The translations under genes and the position numbers were made by a program. This document shows positions 26,988 to 35,033 of a stretch of 64,000 nucleotides of DNA, one piece after another (within the stretch, counting starts at the first letter, position 1; each line of letters begins with the position of its first letter). The notes beneath the pieces are model-generated. The model did no database searches and was not told where the DNA came from. It saw only the letters and a list, made by a program, of their open reading frames with translations. The stretch is from CBFHOS01 sp965657645 (GTDB taxonomy: Bacteria > Pseudomonadota > Alphaproteobacteria > Puniceispirillales > Puniceispirillaceae): positions 1 through 64,000 of the forward strand of contig CBFHOS010000010.1 in NCBI GenBank assembly GCA_965657645.1, written 5' to 3'.

Positions 26988-28166
26988 ATGACAGTTAAAC
27001 GTACCAAGGTGGCGATCATCGGCGCTGGCCCATCGGGATTATTGCTCGGGCGATTGCTTGATCTTGCCGGCATCGATAATATCGTGCTGGAGCGGCAGTC
27101 CGAGGATTATGTACTGAGCCGCATTCGGGCAGGCATTCTAGAGCAGACAACGGTTGATCTATTGCACCGCGCCGAGGCCGGTGACCGTTTGCGCCAAGAG
27201 GGCATTCCCCACCATGCGGTTCAACTTGCGTTTGACTATAAATCGATCCCGATTGGCCTGTCTGAGCATACCAATGGCAAAGTTGTCACTGCCTATGGCC
27301 AGACCGAGGTAACCAGAGATTTATGTGACGTTCGCGCCGCGAGCGGTGCGACCACGATTTATCAGGCCGATGATGTTGAGCTATTCGATTTTGACACGGA
27401 CAGCCCTTATGTAACCTATTCCAAAGACGGCGTTTCGCATCGGATCGATTGTGATCTGATTGCTGGTTGTGATGGCTATCACGGGCCAAGCCGCGCCGCC
27501 GTGCCAAAGGGTGCCATCAAAACATATGAGAAAATTTATCCGTTTGGCTGGCTTGGCCTGTTGGCGGATACAAAGCCGGTTGCCACTGAAGTTGTCTATG
27601 CAAATACCGATCGCGGCTTTGCGCTTTGTTCGATGCGCTCGCACACACGCTCGCGCTATTACATCCAGTGTGATGTTGATGATGATGTTGCGAATTGGTC
27701 GGATGACGCGTTTTGGGACGAGCTACGCCGCCGCTTGCCGCCAGAAATGGCCGAGGCGATGGAAACAGGTCCATCTATAGAGAAATCAATTGCACCCTTG
27801 CGCAGTTTTGTCGCCGAGCCAATGTGTTTTGGCCGTTTGTTGCTGGCTGGTGATGCGGCGCATGTGGTTCCGCCAACGGGGGCCAAGGGGCTTAATCTTG
27901 CGGCGTCGGATATCCATTATCTATATGATGCGATGCTCTCGTTTTTTGCTGATAAGGACGCGTCTGCCTTGCCTGAATATTCGCGCCGTGCCCTAGACCG
28001 GGTTTGGAAAACCGAACGATTCTCATGGTGGCTCACAACGTTGACACACCGTTTTACTGACGATGCGTTCGAACAAAAAATGAAAGAAGCCGAACTCGCC
28101 TACATCACGACATCCGACGCGGGGCGTAAAATGGTGGCGGAAAATTATGTTGGTTTACCGCTCTGA
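26988..28166 (+). CDS. pobA: 4-hydroxybenzoate 3-monooxygenase
   Basis: A 392-residue flavin monooxygenase converting 4-hydroxybenzoate to protocatechuate with NAD(P)H and O2 in the cytoplasm. FAD motif GAGPSG is at residues 12-17, the PobA-specific RIRAGILEQTTVDLL near residue 43, the DG-type motif LIAGCDGYHGPSR, and GDAAHVVPPTGAKGLNLAASD near 288-308. Length and motifs match PobA throughout. The frame is open 45 codons further upstream, but family length supports the ATG at 26988. No PobR-type regulator is adjacent; an Lrp-type gene follows. It could take the product of the reductive dehalogenase at 56.3-59.5 kb. Confidence 0.93.
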   Translation: MTVKRTKVAIIGAGPSGLLLGRLLDLAGIDNIVLERQSEDYVLSRIRAGILEQTTVDLLHRAEAGDRLRQEGIPHHAVQLAFDYKSIPIGLSEHTNGKVVTAYGQTEVTRDLCDVRAASGATTIYQADDVELFDFDTDSPYVTYSKDGVSHRIDCDLIAGCDGYHGPSRAAVPKGAIKTYEKIYPFGWLGLLADTKPVATEVVYANTDRGFALCSMRSHTRSRYYIQCDVDDDVANWSDDAFWDELRRRLPPEMAEAMETGPSIEKSIAPLRSFVAEPMCFGRLLLAGDAAHVVPPTGAKGLNLAASDIHYLYDAMLSFFADKDASALPEYSRRALDRVWKTERFSWWLTTLTHRFTDDAFEQKMKEAELAYITTSDAGRKMVAENYVGLPL

Positions 28167-28170
28167 TATC

Positions 28171-28243
28171 TCCGGAATCTCTCTGGAGTCTCTCCGGAAT
28201 TTCTCCGGAATTTGCCCGGAATTTACTGGAAATCTGACTGGGA
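28171..28243. repeat. 11-bp degenerate tandem repeat (GGAATTTCTCC-type), six to seven copies
   Basis: GG dinucleotides of the unit begin at 28173, 28184, 28195, 28206, 28217 and 28227, so spacing is 11, 11, 11, 11 and 10 nt. The middle copies are nearly identical and the outer ones decay. It lies between pobA and the Lrp-family gene. The spacing is close to one DNA helical turn. Confidence 0.9.
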
Positions 28244-28306
28244 CTCTTATGGGTGGCGCTTTGTCGCAGATCACTATATATTTTGATACTTATATAGGTG
28301 AATCTA

Positions 28307-28732
28307 ATGAACGACAAAGACAAAGCTATCATTGCAATTCTGGAGCGCGACGCGCGTGCACCGGTTAGCGACATTGCCAAGGCGGTCGGAATGTCCCGCG
28401 CCACGGTAAAGAGCAGGATCACTCGACTTGAAGAGGGTGGTGTCATTGCGGGCTATACGGTGATACGCGGTGATGTCGCCGAGACGTGCGGGATTTCTGG
28501 CTGGGCATTGATCGGTCTTTCGGCGAGTCATGCAGAAGCAGCGATTGCGGAAATTCGCCAGATTGAAGAGATCGTTCAGATTGACGCGACCAACGGTAAG
28601 TCTGATTTGGCTGTGGTCATTTCAACTGACACGCTTGATAGCTTTGACCGGACATTGACACAATTGCGCTCGATCGATGGTGTCGAAGACGTATCATCAA
28701 ATCTGTTACTGCGCTCGCGGGTCTATAGCTAG
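28307..28732 (+). CDS. Lrp/AsnC-family transcriptional regulator
   Basis: A 141-residue regulator. The N-terminal winged helix-turn-helix is clear (DKAIIAILERDARAPVSDI, VGMSRATVKSRITRLEEGGVIAGY), followed by an alpha-beta effector domain of RAM type (GWALIGLSASHAEAAIAEI through VSSNLLLRS). AGGTG lies 6 nt upstream of the ATG at 28307; a GTG at 28298 is in frame. The 11-bp repeat immediately upstream is a possible binding region. Its target could be itself, pobA or the converging genes; nothing in the sequence decides. Confidence 0.9.
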   Translation: MNDKDKAIIAILERDARAPVSDIAKAVGMSRATVKSRITRLEEGGVIAGYTVIRGDVAETCGISGWALIGLSASHAEAAIAEIRQIEEIVQIDATNGKSDLAVVISTDTLDSFDRTLTQLRSIDGVEDVSSNLLLRSRVYS

Positions 28733-28776
28733 GCCGTTGGGTCATCCTCTCAACCTCACTGTCGTCACAGCGGGCC

Positions 28777-30093
28777 TTATGACTGGTTGGGCTTTTTCTT
28801 TTTATTATCTTTGCGCTTAAACATCCGGCCGGTTTGTAGCGCATTATCCCCCAATTTTTGATGTACCTCATCGAGCGCCGCTTCAAGCTTGTTACGGCGT
28901 TCATCATCACCGCCGGCGAAATCGAGCAAATTTGCCGATTCTGGTGGGCCCAATTGATCCACGCCAAAACCAAGCAAGCGATAACGGCGGGTTCCGCCTA
29001 TTTCGCGGATCAATAACTCACGCGCCACAGAAAAGAGTAAATGTGCCCGATCAGTATTGCCCGATAGGGTTTGGCTTCGCGTGAGGCTCTGATGGTTTGG
29101 CCGCTTTAGTTTGATCGTCACCCGCCCACCGGCAATCCCCTGCGCCTTTAGCCGCTTTGACACTTTCTGGCATAGGCTCTCCAACTCCGCCTCAAGCTCT
29201 TCCTGGGTTGATAAATCGCGGTTAAAGGTGGTTTCGTTTGAAATGCTCTTGGCCTCGCTGGTTGTGGTAACGATACGGCTATCGATACCGGCGGCGCGCT
29301 GTTGGATGGTGCTGGCTTGTTTGCCGATGATCTGGGTTAGGTGGCGCATATCGGCGGCGACCAGATCACCGCATGTATGAAACCCAGCCGCCTCAAGACG
29401 GGCCACTGCGGCGCGGCCAAGACCATAGATTACCGACACTGATTGCGGGGCCAGCCATGCCTTTGCCTCATCCATGCCAACAACGAAATACCCATCTGGT
29501 TTGTCCCGATCAGACGCCATCTTTGCCAGTGATTTTGTGCCGCTAAGACCAATCGAGACGGTGATGCCAATATCCTTGCGAATGCGCATTTGTAATTCAT
29601 GCAGACTAACCGCCGGAGGGCCGCCATGAACCGCCTCGGTCCCGCCCATATCGAGAAAAGCCTCGTCAATAGAGAGCGGCTGGACCAATGGGGTTAAGGA
29701 AAACATTGCCTCGCGGATCTGTTTGCTGATCGCCACATAATGCGCCATGCGCGGTTTGATCACTATCGCATCGGGGCATTTCTTTAGCGCTTGCCATGTT
29801 GGCATCGCCGAGCGCACACCATATTGACGGGCAATATAACAGGCGGCGGCAACAACGCCGCGCTCAACCCCACCAACAATAACCGGCTTATCCGAAAGCG
29901 ATTTGTCATCGCGCTTTTCCACGGACGCATAAAAGGCATCACAATCAATGTGGGCGATGCTTAGGGAAAACAGTTCGGCATGGGTTCGTATATTTGTCGA
30001 TCCACAGCCCGGGCACGTCGTCGGCGGCGTCGCACCGCCAATCTGTCCGGCAATGCCACAAGACCGGCATAACATGGGAAATGATGAATGCAT
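28777..30093 (-). CDS. dinB: DNA polymerase IV with N-terminal zinc-ribbon
   Basis: A 438-residue Y-family translesion polymerase. Residues 9-30 contain two Cys pairs (C9-x2-C12 and C27-x2-C30), a probable zinc ribbon ahead of the catalytic core. Palm motifs are HIDCDAFYASVE (near 47-58) and SIDEAFLD (near 145). Fingers, HhH motifs (VIYGLGRAAVARLEAAG) and the little-finger domain follow, with a lysine-rich tail (KRKDNKKKKP) in place of a clear clamp-binding motif. The ATG at 30093 is used; a TTG lies 12 nt upstream. No LexA box was recognised. It is the last gene of a minus-strand run with two metabolic genes. Confidence 0.92.
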   Translation of the reverse strand: MHSSFPMLCRSCGIAGQIGGATPPTTCPGCGSTNIRTHAELFSLSIAHIDCDAFYASVEKRDDKSLSDKPVIVGGVERGVVAAACYIARQYGVRSAMPTWQALKKCPDAIVIKPRMAHYVAISKQIREAMFSLTPLVQPLSIDEAFLDMGGTEAVHGGPPAVSLHELQMRIRKDIGITVSIGLSGTKSLAKMASDRDKPDGYFVVGMDEAKAWLAPQSVSVIYGLGRAAVARLEAAGFHTCGDLVAADMRHLTQIIGKQASTIQQRAAGIDSRIVTTTSEAKSISNETTFNRDLSTQEELEAELESLCQKVSKRLKAQGIAGGRVTIKLKRPNHQSLTRSQTLSGNTDRAHLLFSVARELLIREIGGTRRYRLLGFGVDQLGPPESANLLDFAGGDDERRNKLEAALDEVHQKLGDNALQTGRMFKRKDNKKKKPNQS

Positions 30094-30183
30094 TATCGCT
30101 GCCAATGATCGATTAGATGGGTCCTAGCATGACCGATCCGGGCCGATAAATCCATCATCATCACAAGAGTATTATAGGCTATT

Positions 30184-30981
30184 TTATAGGCGCCCTGCCG
30201 CGGCAAATAGCTGTGATGCTTCGCTGGCCCTGGCCTCGTTATTGGCGGCGATAGTGCCGTCACGCATTATCATCGAATTTTCAAAGCCAACACGCACCTT
30301 GCCGCCAGCCGCGATCGCCGCATCAAGACAGGCGGCTTCTTCGGTGGCAAAGGCGCATATCGCCCAATCGGCATCAATGCCGGCGCTCGCAACCTCATCT
30401 AGAAACGGCACCAGCAAATCAGGGTGGCTAACGGCACCAGTATAATGACCAAGCACAAATAGGCACCATGGTTTGTGATTATGCGACGCGGGCAATTGCG
30501 CCAATAATTTACCCAGTAAGACAACGTCCTCGGGGGCATAACAGATATGTTGGACGCGAATACCGGCATCGGCCATCCATCCATAAAACCGCACATCATC
30601 GGCATCTGGCTGGCGCGATGGGATCATTTCACTCACGCCGACAGAGGCGCCGGGCGGCATCACATCGCGGATCAATTGGCGCATATCATCGGGATTGTAC
30701 AGACCGACTGTTTCGGTGGTGATCTGTAGATGTAATTGCGGGCAAAGACGGCCCATCTCGGCAAGGCCTTCGCGATATTGCCCAACATCAAAAACATGCT
30801 TGTCATCGTCATCACGAACATGAAAATGAATGGCTCCGGCGCCCGCTTTGTGACAGGCAAGGGCAGTTTGTGCAACCTCGGCAACACTAATCGGGATGGC
30901 CGGATGGTCGGCCTTCACCTTGCGCGCCCCATTTGGCGCAATCATAATGTTGGGTAATGGTGCACTCATCCAATCGGTCAT
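30184..30981 (-). CDS. BKACE family beta-keto acid cleavage enzyme (DUF849)
   Basis: A 265-residue TIM-barrel enzyme of the family that splits beta-keto acids with acetyl-CoA into acetoacetate and a CoA ester. PNGARKVKADHPAIPIS at the N-terminus, the Zn-site segment HFHVRDDD (with an H-x-H pair), QITTETVG and SVGVSEMIPSR are family-typical. Known members act on 3-keto-5-aminohexanoate, dehydrocarnitine or beta-ketoadipate; which one applies is not evident. It lies 41 nt downstream of the DmdA-like gene, so the two may serve one pathway such as quaternary-amine or sulfonium breakdown. The start may be the Met four residues later. Confidence 0.85.
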   Translation of the reverse strand: MTDWMSAPLPNIMIAPNGARKVKADHPAIPISVAEVAQTALACHKAGAGAIHFHVRDDDDKHVFDVGQYREGLAEMGRLCPQLHLQITTETVGLYNPDDMRQLIRDVMPPGASVGVSEMIPSRQPDADDVRFYGWMADAGIRVQHICYAPEDVVLLGKLLAQLPASHNHKPWCLFVLGHYTGAVSHPDLLVPFLDEVASAGIDADWAICAFATEEAACLDAAIAAGGKVRVGFENSMIMRDGTIAANNEARASEASQLFAAAGRL

Positions 30982-31022
30982 GTTCTATCCTTGCGCATCC
31001 AAGGCCATCAGCCAAGCCTCGA

Positions 31023-32180
31023 TTATGAGGCGGTGATTTTTTTATTCGGATCATAGAATGGCTTTGGCACAATTTTACCGTTGCGGGTTTCGCCAAGCTC
31101 CTCCAGCACGATGGTAACGCCCGTTCCGATGTCCTGATGGCTGGCATCGACCATTGCCAGTGCGATATTGGCCTCTAGGCGCGGCGAGTAAATGGCCGAG
31201 GTGACATGCCCGATATGTGTGCCATCACCAAGCATAATTGACCAGAATTTGTTATTTGGTCCGGCTAGGGGCGGCCCGTCAATTTCAATGCCGATTTGCT
31301 GGCGGCTAACACCCTGTTGTTTGATCTTTGCCAAGGCCGCTTTGCCAACAAAATCGGCTGGCATTTCCAGATCAACAAGACGATCAAGACCAAGCTCGAA
31401 TGGGTTTGTGTTGATGTCGATATCGGCATGATAGGATTGCATGCCACCTTCGATCCGGCGTATGGACGAGGTGTGACCGGGGACCAGACCATGGGCTTTG
31501 CCAGCCGCCATTAGGCGTTCCCATAAATCATCGCCCTTGGTGCCATCGGTTAGAAAAATCTCATAGCCAAGCTCACTCGACCATCCGGTGCGCGAAACCA
31601 CTACGGGTATGTCATCCAGCATCGTTTCCTTAAACCAGTAATATTTCAAATCGGCAATCTCATCACCAAAAACATTGCGGATAATGTCTCGGGAATTTGG
31701 CCCTTGGAGCTGTAGCGGCGATACATCTGGCTCGATGATGGTGACATCCATCCCGGCATGCACCGCAACTCCCTTTGCCCAGAGCAAAGCGTCAGTGTCG
31801 GCAAGCGAAATCCAGAAATGATTTTCGGCGAGGCGTAGCAAAACAGGGTCATTGATAATGCCCCCATGCTGGTCCGTGATTAGAATATATTTGGCCTGAC
31901 CAACCTGCATTTTGGACAGGTTGCGCGGGGTTAAATATTGGACGAACCGCGCCGCATCCGGTCCGGTTACTTCAACCTGACGTTCAACTGACACATCACA
32001 GAGGATCGCATCATTGATCAGCGACCAGAAATTGTCTTCCGGACTGCCAAAATCACGCGGGATATACATGTGATTATAGACCGAATAGCCCTTTGCCCCC
32101 CAACGCTGGGTTGCGTTAAAAAATGGTGACCGGCGTATCTGTGTGCCAAAGCCAACCGCACCGATAGGGTTATTTGTCAT
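31023..32180 (-). CDS. GcvT-family tetrahydrofolate methyltransferase, DmdA-related
   Basis: A 385-residue aminomethyltransferase-fold protein closely resembling DMSP demethylase in its N-terminal half: RRSPFFNATQRWGAKGYSVYNHM, split here only to name the region, then VERQVEV, NDPVLLRL, WISLADTD and IIEPDVSPLQLQGPNS. The C-terminal half (GMQSYHADID, NPFELGLDRLV, FVGKAAL) is closer to general GcvT proteins, so it may be a DmdA clade member or a related demethylase for another methylated compound. It would transfer a methyl group to tetrahydrofolate in the cytoplasm. AGGTG is placed correctly for the ATG at 32180. It heads a minus-strand run with BKACE and dinB. Confidence 0.8.
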   Translation of the reverse strand: MTNNPIGAVGFGTQIRRSPFFNATQRWGAKGYSVYNHMYIPRDFGSPEDNFWSLINDAILCDVSVERQVEVTGPDAARFVQYLTPRNLSKMQVGQAKYILITDQHGGIINDPVLLRLAENHFWISLADTDALLWAKGVAVHAGMDVTIIEPDVSPLQLQGPNSRDIIRNVFGDEIADLKYYWFKETMLDDIPVVVSRTGWSSELGYEIFLTDGTKGDDLWERLMAAGKAHGLVPGHTSSIRRIEGGMQSYHADIDINTNPFELGLDRLVDLEMPADFVGKAALAKIKQQGVSRQQIGIEIDGPPLAGPNNKFWSIMLGDGTHIGHVTSAIYSPRLEANIALAMVDASHQDIGTGVTIVLEELGETRNGKIVPKPFYDPNKKITAS

Positions 32181-32341
32181 ATTCATCACCTGTCTAAGCG
32201 TCTAAATCTAATAGACGCTAGCGTAAGCTAAACATGGCAAGCGTTCTAAACGCGACCAAATATCAGGAGAAACAGCGAATATTGGGCGGCCTACCATGCT
32301 TTTATGGTGATTTAGTTGGCATTTCGGCCCCGTTTTGGCCC

Positions 32342-32391
32342 GGTATTTAGGCCAGGTATTTAGGCCATGTATTTAGGCCATGTATTGGCAG
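32342..32391. repeat. 13-bp tandem repeat GTATTTAGGCCAT x3 plus partial copies
   Basis: Full units begin at 32343, 32356 and 32369 and are nearly identical, and decayed copies start at 32382 and 32392. It occupies the middle of the 324-nt divergent gap between the DmdA-like gene and pstS, just upstream of the Pho box. No gene or terminator is seen in 32190-32340. Confidence 0.92.
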
Positions 32392-32401
32392 GTATTTTAT
32401 A

Positions 32402-32457
32402 ATGTCACAAATCTTTAACAAAACTATCATGCAACTGTAATATTACTGGATGATTAT
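32402..32457 (+). promoter_or_regulatory. Double Pho box and -10 element of pstS
   Basis: Four 7-mers related to CTGTCAT recur every 11 nt: ATGTCAC (32402), CTTTAAC (32413), CTATCAT (32424) and CTGTAAT (32435), with A/T-rich 4-nt spacers. This is two adjacent Pho boxes, the binding site of PhoB dimers. GATTAT at 32452-32457 lies 10 nt beyond the box and fits a PhoB-dependent -10. Phosphate starvation should induce pstSCAB-phoU from here. Confidence 0.88.
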
Positions 32458-32503
32458 GCCCCCGCGTTGGATGCAATTTCAATTTTCCAGTAGGAGTAAC
32501 ACC

Positions 32504-33538
32504 ATGCGTTTACCAGTATCTGCACTTATGCTTTTGACGGCAACGGCCTTGCCTCTATCTGCCAATGCCCGCGATTACATCAGCATCGCAGGGTCTTCAA
32601 CCGTATTGCCATTTGCCACAATCGTGGCCGAGGAACTGGGCAACAACCCGTCTTTTAAAACACCTATTGTCGAATCTGGTGGATCATCAGTTGGCAAAAA
32701 GGGCGTTTGTGATGGCGTTGGCACTGAATTTATCGATATCGGTAACGCCTCATCTCGGATGAAGGTGGGTGAGCTGGAATATTGTAACAATAACGGCGTC
32801 AAGCTAACCGAAATCAAAGTCGGTTATGACGGCATCGTGGTTGCTGGCTCGAAAAAGGGCACATTGCTGGATATCTCCACAGAGGACCTTGCCAGAGCGT
32901 TGATTGCAAAAGTGCCGAATGCGGCTGGTGAACTGGTGCCAAACCCCTATAAAACATGGGCCGAGATTAACCCTGATCTGCCCGATTTGCCGATCCGTGT
33001 GTACGGCCCGCCAACAACATCTGGCACCCGCGCCTCCTATGCCGAATTGGTCAATGAAAAGGGCTATTGTAAAAAGGACGCCGCCGTCATGGCCGCGCTG
33101 AAGGCGGCTGGACAAAAGGCCAAAACATGCCGCGCGATGCGTACAGACGGCGCCTATATCGAGGCTGGCGAGCAGGATAATCTGATTGTGCAGAAACTAC
33201 AGGAAGATCCGACCGCCTATGGTATTTTCGGATTTTCATATCTCGATCAGAACGCCGATTCGATCCAGGGTGCGGTGATCAATGGTAGCGAGCCGAGTTT
33301 TGATAACATTGCCGATGGCAATTACGACGTGTCCCGCGCCCTTTATCTTTACGTCAAGCATCAGCATGTCGGTGTGATCCCGGGATTGCCGGAATACTTG
33401 AGAGAATGGACCAAGCATTGGGACGAAGATGGTGTACTATCAGATGCCGGTATGATCCCGTTGCCAGATGATGAACGCGCCGCCGTTAAAGCCGCGATGA
33501 AGGAGCTTCCTTTGTTAACTGCGGACATGCTAAACTAA
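32504..33538 (+). CDS. pstS: Phosphate ABC transporter substrate-binding protein PstS
   Basis: A 344-residue periplasmic phosphate-binding protein. The signal peptide (MRLPVSALMLLTATALPLSANA) is followed by ISIAGSSTVLPF, the conserved phosphate-binding loop near the mature N-terminus. ESGGSSVGKKGVC, DIGNASSRMK and SGTRASYAEL are further ligand-loop segments. TAGGAG lies 7 nt upstream of the ATG at 32504; the frame extends further upstream but only across the promoter. It is the first gene of the operon and sits directly behind the Pho box. Confidence 0.95.
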   Translation: MRLPVSALMLLTATALPLSANARDYISIAGSSTVLPFATIVAEELGNNPSFKTPIVESGGSSVGKKGVCDGVGTEFIDIGNASSRMKVGELEYCNNNGVKLTEIKVGYDGIVVAGSKKGTLLDISTEDLARALIAKVPNAAGELVPNPYKTWAEINPDLPDLPIRVYGPPTTSGTRASYAELVNEKGYCKKDAAVMAALKAAGQKAKTCRAMRTDGAYIEAGEQDNLIVQKLQEDPTAYGIFGFSYLDQNADSIQGAVINGSEPSFDNIADGNYDVSRALYLYVKHQHVGVIPGLPEYLREWTKHWDEDGVLSDAGMIPLPDDERAAVKAAMKELPLLTADMLN

Positions 33539-33559
33539 GGTCGCGAATTGCGTGATTGC

Positions 33560-33584
33560 ATGGGGTCCATTTCGTGGGCCCCAT
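33560..33584 (+). other. Stem-loop between pstS and pstC
   Basis: A 10-bp stem (ATGGGGTCCA at 33560-33569, TGGGCCCCAT at 33575-33584, one T-G pair) and a TTTCG loop lie 22 nt after the pstS stop. No strong T run follows. It likely gives higher pstS than pstCAB expression. Confidence 0.82.
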
Positions 33585-33647
33585 ATTTCCGTTAAGCCCC
33601 CAATGGTCCTGTGTGACCGTGTGTAGTAGAGAATTTAAGAGGCGCCG

Positions 33648-35033
33648 GTGTCGACATTCTATATTGCCATTACCGTCCTTATTATCGGATTGGCATATTT
33701 CTACAGCGCCCAGCGTAGTGCCCAGCATTTGCGCCAGGCACAGGGTTCGCGGCTCCATTCTTTGCCTCATTATCACGGCATGTTTGCCGCCTTGCTGGCA
33801 ACATTGCCGGCCTATGCATTGCTGGTCACAATGGCGATTGGCGATGATCTTGTGTTCGATGCGATGGCGCTGGAATTTGTCCCGGCGGATGTGCGGCTAG
33901 CCGAATCATTCAATGAAATTATTGTCCTTGCCCAGATTAACAATGTGGTTGATGGGGTGAATTTTGGCGACCAGCCGGAATGGGTGCTAAATGCGGCGGT
34001 GGCATGGGGCGGTTGGGCCGAGACCTCGGCAAACCTCACTACGATCCTATGTTTGGCGCTGGCCCTGATTGGTGGAATGATTGGCTATCGCCGGATCAAT
34101 CCTGAATTCCGGTCACGCAATGCGGTAGAGCGGATTGTGCTGGTGATCCTCGCCTCAAGCTCGGCGATTGCGATCCTAACAACCCTTGGCATTGTGTTTT
34201 CGGTGATCTTTGAATCACTGCGGTTCTTTGCATTGGTGCCAATTTCTGAATTTCTATTCGGCACATCATGGAACCCGCAATTTGAGGGGGCCGAGCGGGC
34301 TGGTTCGGGCGGCGGCGAGGCGGTCTATGGATCGGTGCCACTATTTGCCGGTACCTTGCTGATATCGCTGGTCGCCCTTAGCATCGCGGTTCCCGTTGGC
34401 TTGTTTAGCGCCATTTACCTATCCGAATATGCAACATCAAGAGTGCGCTCAATTGTAAAGCCATTGATGGAATTGCTGGCCGGTGTGCCGACTGTTGTCT
34501 ATGGATTTTTTGCGGCCTTGACAGTGGCGCCCTTTGTGCGCTCGACGGGCTTGTCACTCGGGCTTGATGTGGCCTCTGAATCGGCATTGGCGGCGGGACT
34601 TGTGATGGGGATTATGATTATTCCATTTGTGTCATCACTGTCGGATGATGTTATCAACGCGGTTCCACAATCCTTGCGCGATGCGGCCTATGGTCTTGGT
34701 AGCACCAAGAGCGAAGCAATCCGTCAGGTGGTTCTACCAGCGGCATTGCCGGGCGTTGTGGCGTCGGTTCTGTTGGCGGTCTCGCGGGCCGTGGGTGAAA
34801 CAATGATCGTGGTGATGGCGGCGGGTCTTGCGGCCAATTTGTCGATGAACCCGCTGGATGCGGTAACCACCGTGACCTCACAGATTGTGACCATTCTGGT
34901 TGGTGATCAGGAATTTGAGTCGGCAAAGACGCTATCGGCCTTTGCCCTCGCGCTCACATTGATTGCCATTACCCTCATGCTCAATTTGATCGCCCTGCAG
35001 ATCGTGAAAAAATACCGAGAGCAATATGACTAG
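33648..35033 (+). CDS. pstC: Phosphate ABC transporter permease PstC
   Basis: A 461-residue inner-membrane permease, longer than the about 320-residue enterobacterial form. An N-terminal block of about 170 residues with several membrane segments precedes the core, which contains SEFLFGTSWNPQFEG, PVGLFSAIYLSEYA, the LAGVPTVVYGFFA motif and the EAA loop (SLRDAAYGLGSTKSEAIRQVVLP). The start is a GTG preceded by AGAGG. Such long PstC proteins are common in Alphaproteobacteria. The stop overlaps the pstA start by 8 nt. Confidence 0.94.
   Translation: MSTFYIAITVLIIGLAYFYSAQRSAQHLRQAQGSRLHSLPHYHGMFAALLATLPAYALLVTMAIGDDLVFDAMALEFVPADVRLAESFNEIIVLAQINNVVDGVNFGDQPEWVLNAAVAWGGWAETSANLTTILCLALALIGGMIGYRRINPEFRSRNAVERIVLVILASSSAIAILTTLGIVFSVIFESLRFFALVPISEFLFGTSWNPQFEGAERAGSGGGEAVYGSVPLFAGTLLISLVALSIAVPVGLFSAIYLSEYATSRVRSIVKPLMELLAGVPTVVYGFFAALTVAPFVRSTGLSLGLDVASESALAAGLVMGIMIIPFVSSLSDDVINAVPQSLRDAAYGLGSTKSEAIRQVVLPAALPGVVASVLLAVSRAVGETMIVVMAAGLAANLSMNPLDAVTTVTSQIVTILVGDQEFESAKTLSAFALALTLIAITLMLNLIALQIVKKYREQYD

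Noticed and set aside
28171..28243. CRISPR-like array
   Set aside because: Units are 11 bp and directly adjacent, with no spacers and no cas genes in the window.
31023..32180. Firm dmdA (DMSP demethylase) assignment
   Set aside because: The N-terminal half is DmdA-like, but the C-terminal half looks like general GcvT proteins; without a tree the symbol is not justified.
32342..32391. CRISPR-like or integration repeat upstream of pstS
   Set aside because: 13-bp units abut each other without spacers, and there is no integrase or mobile gene nearby.
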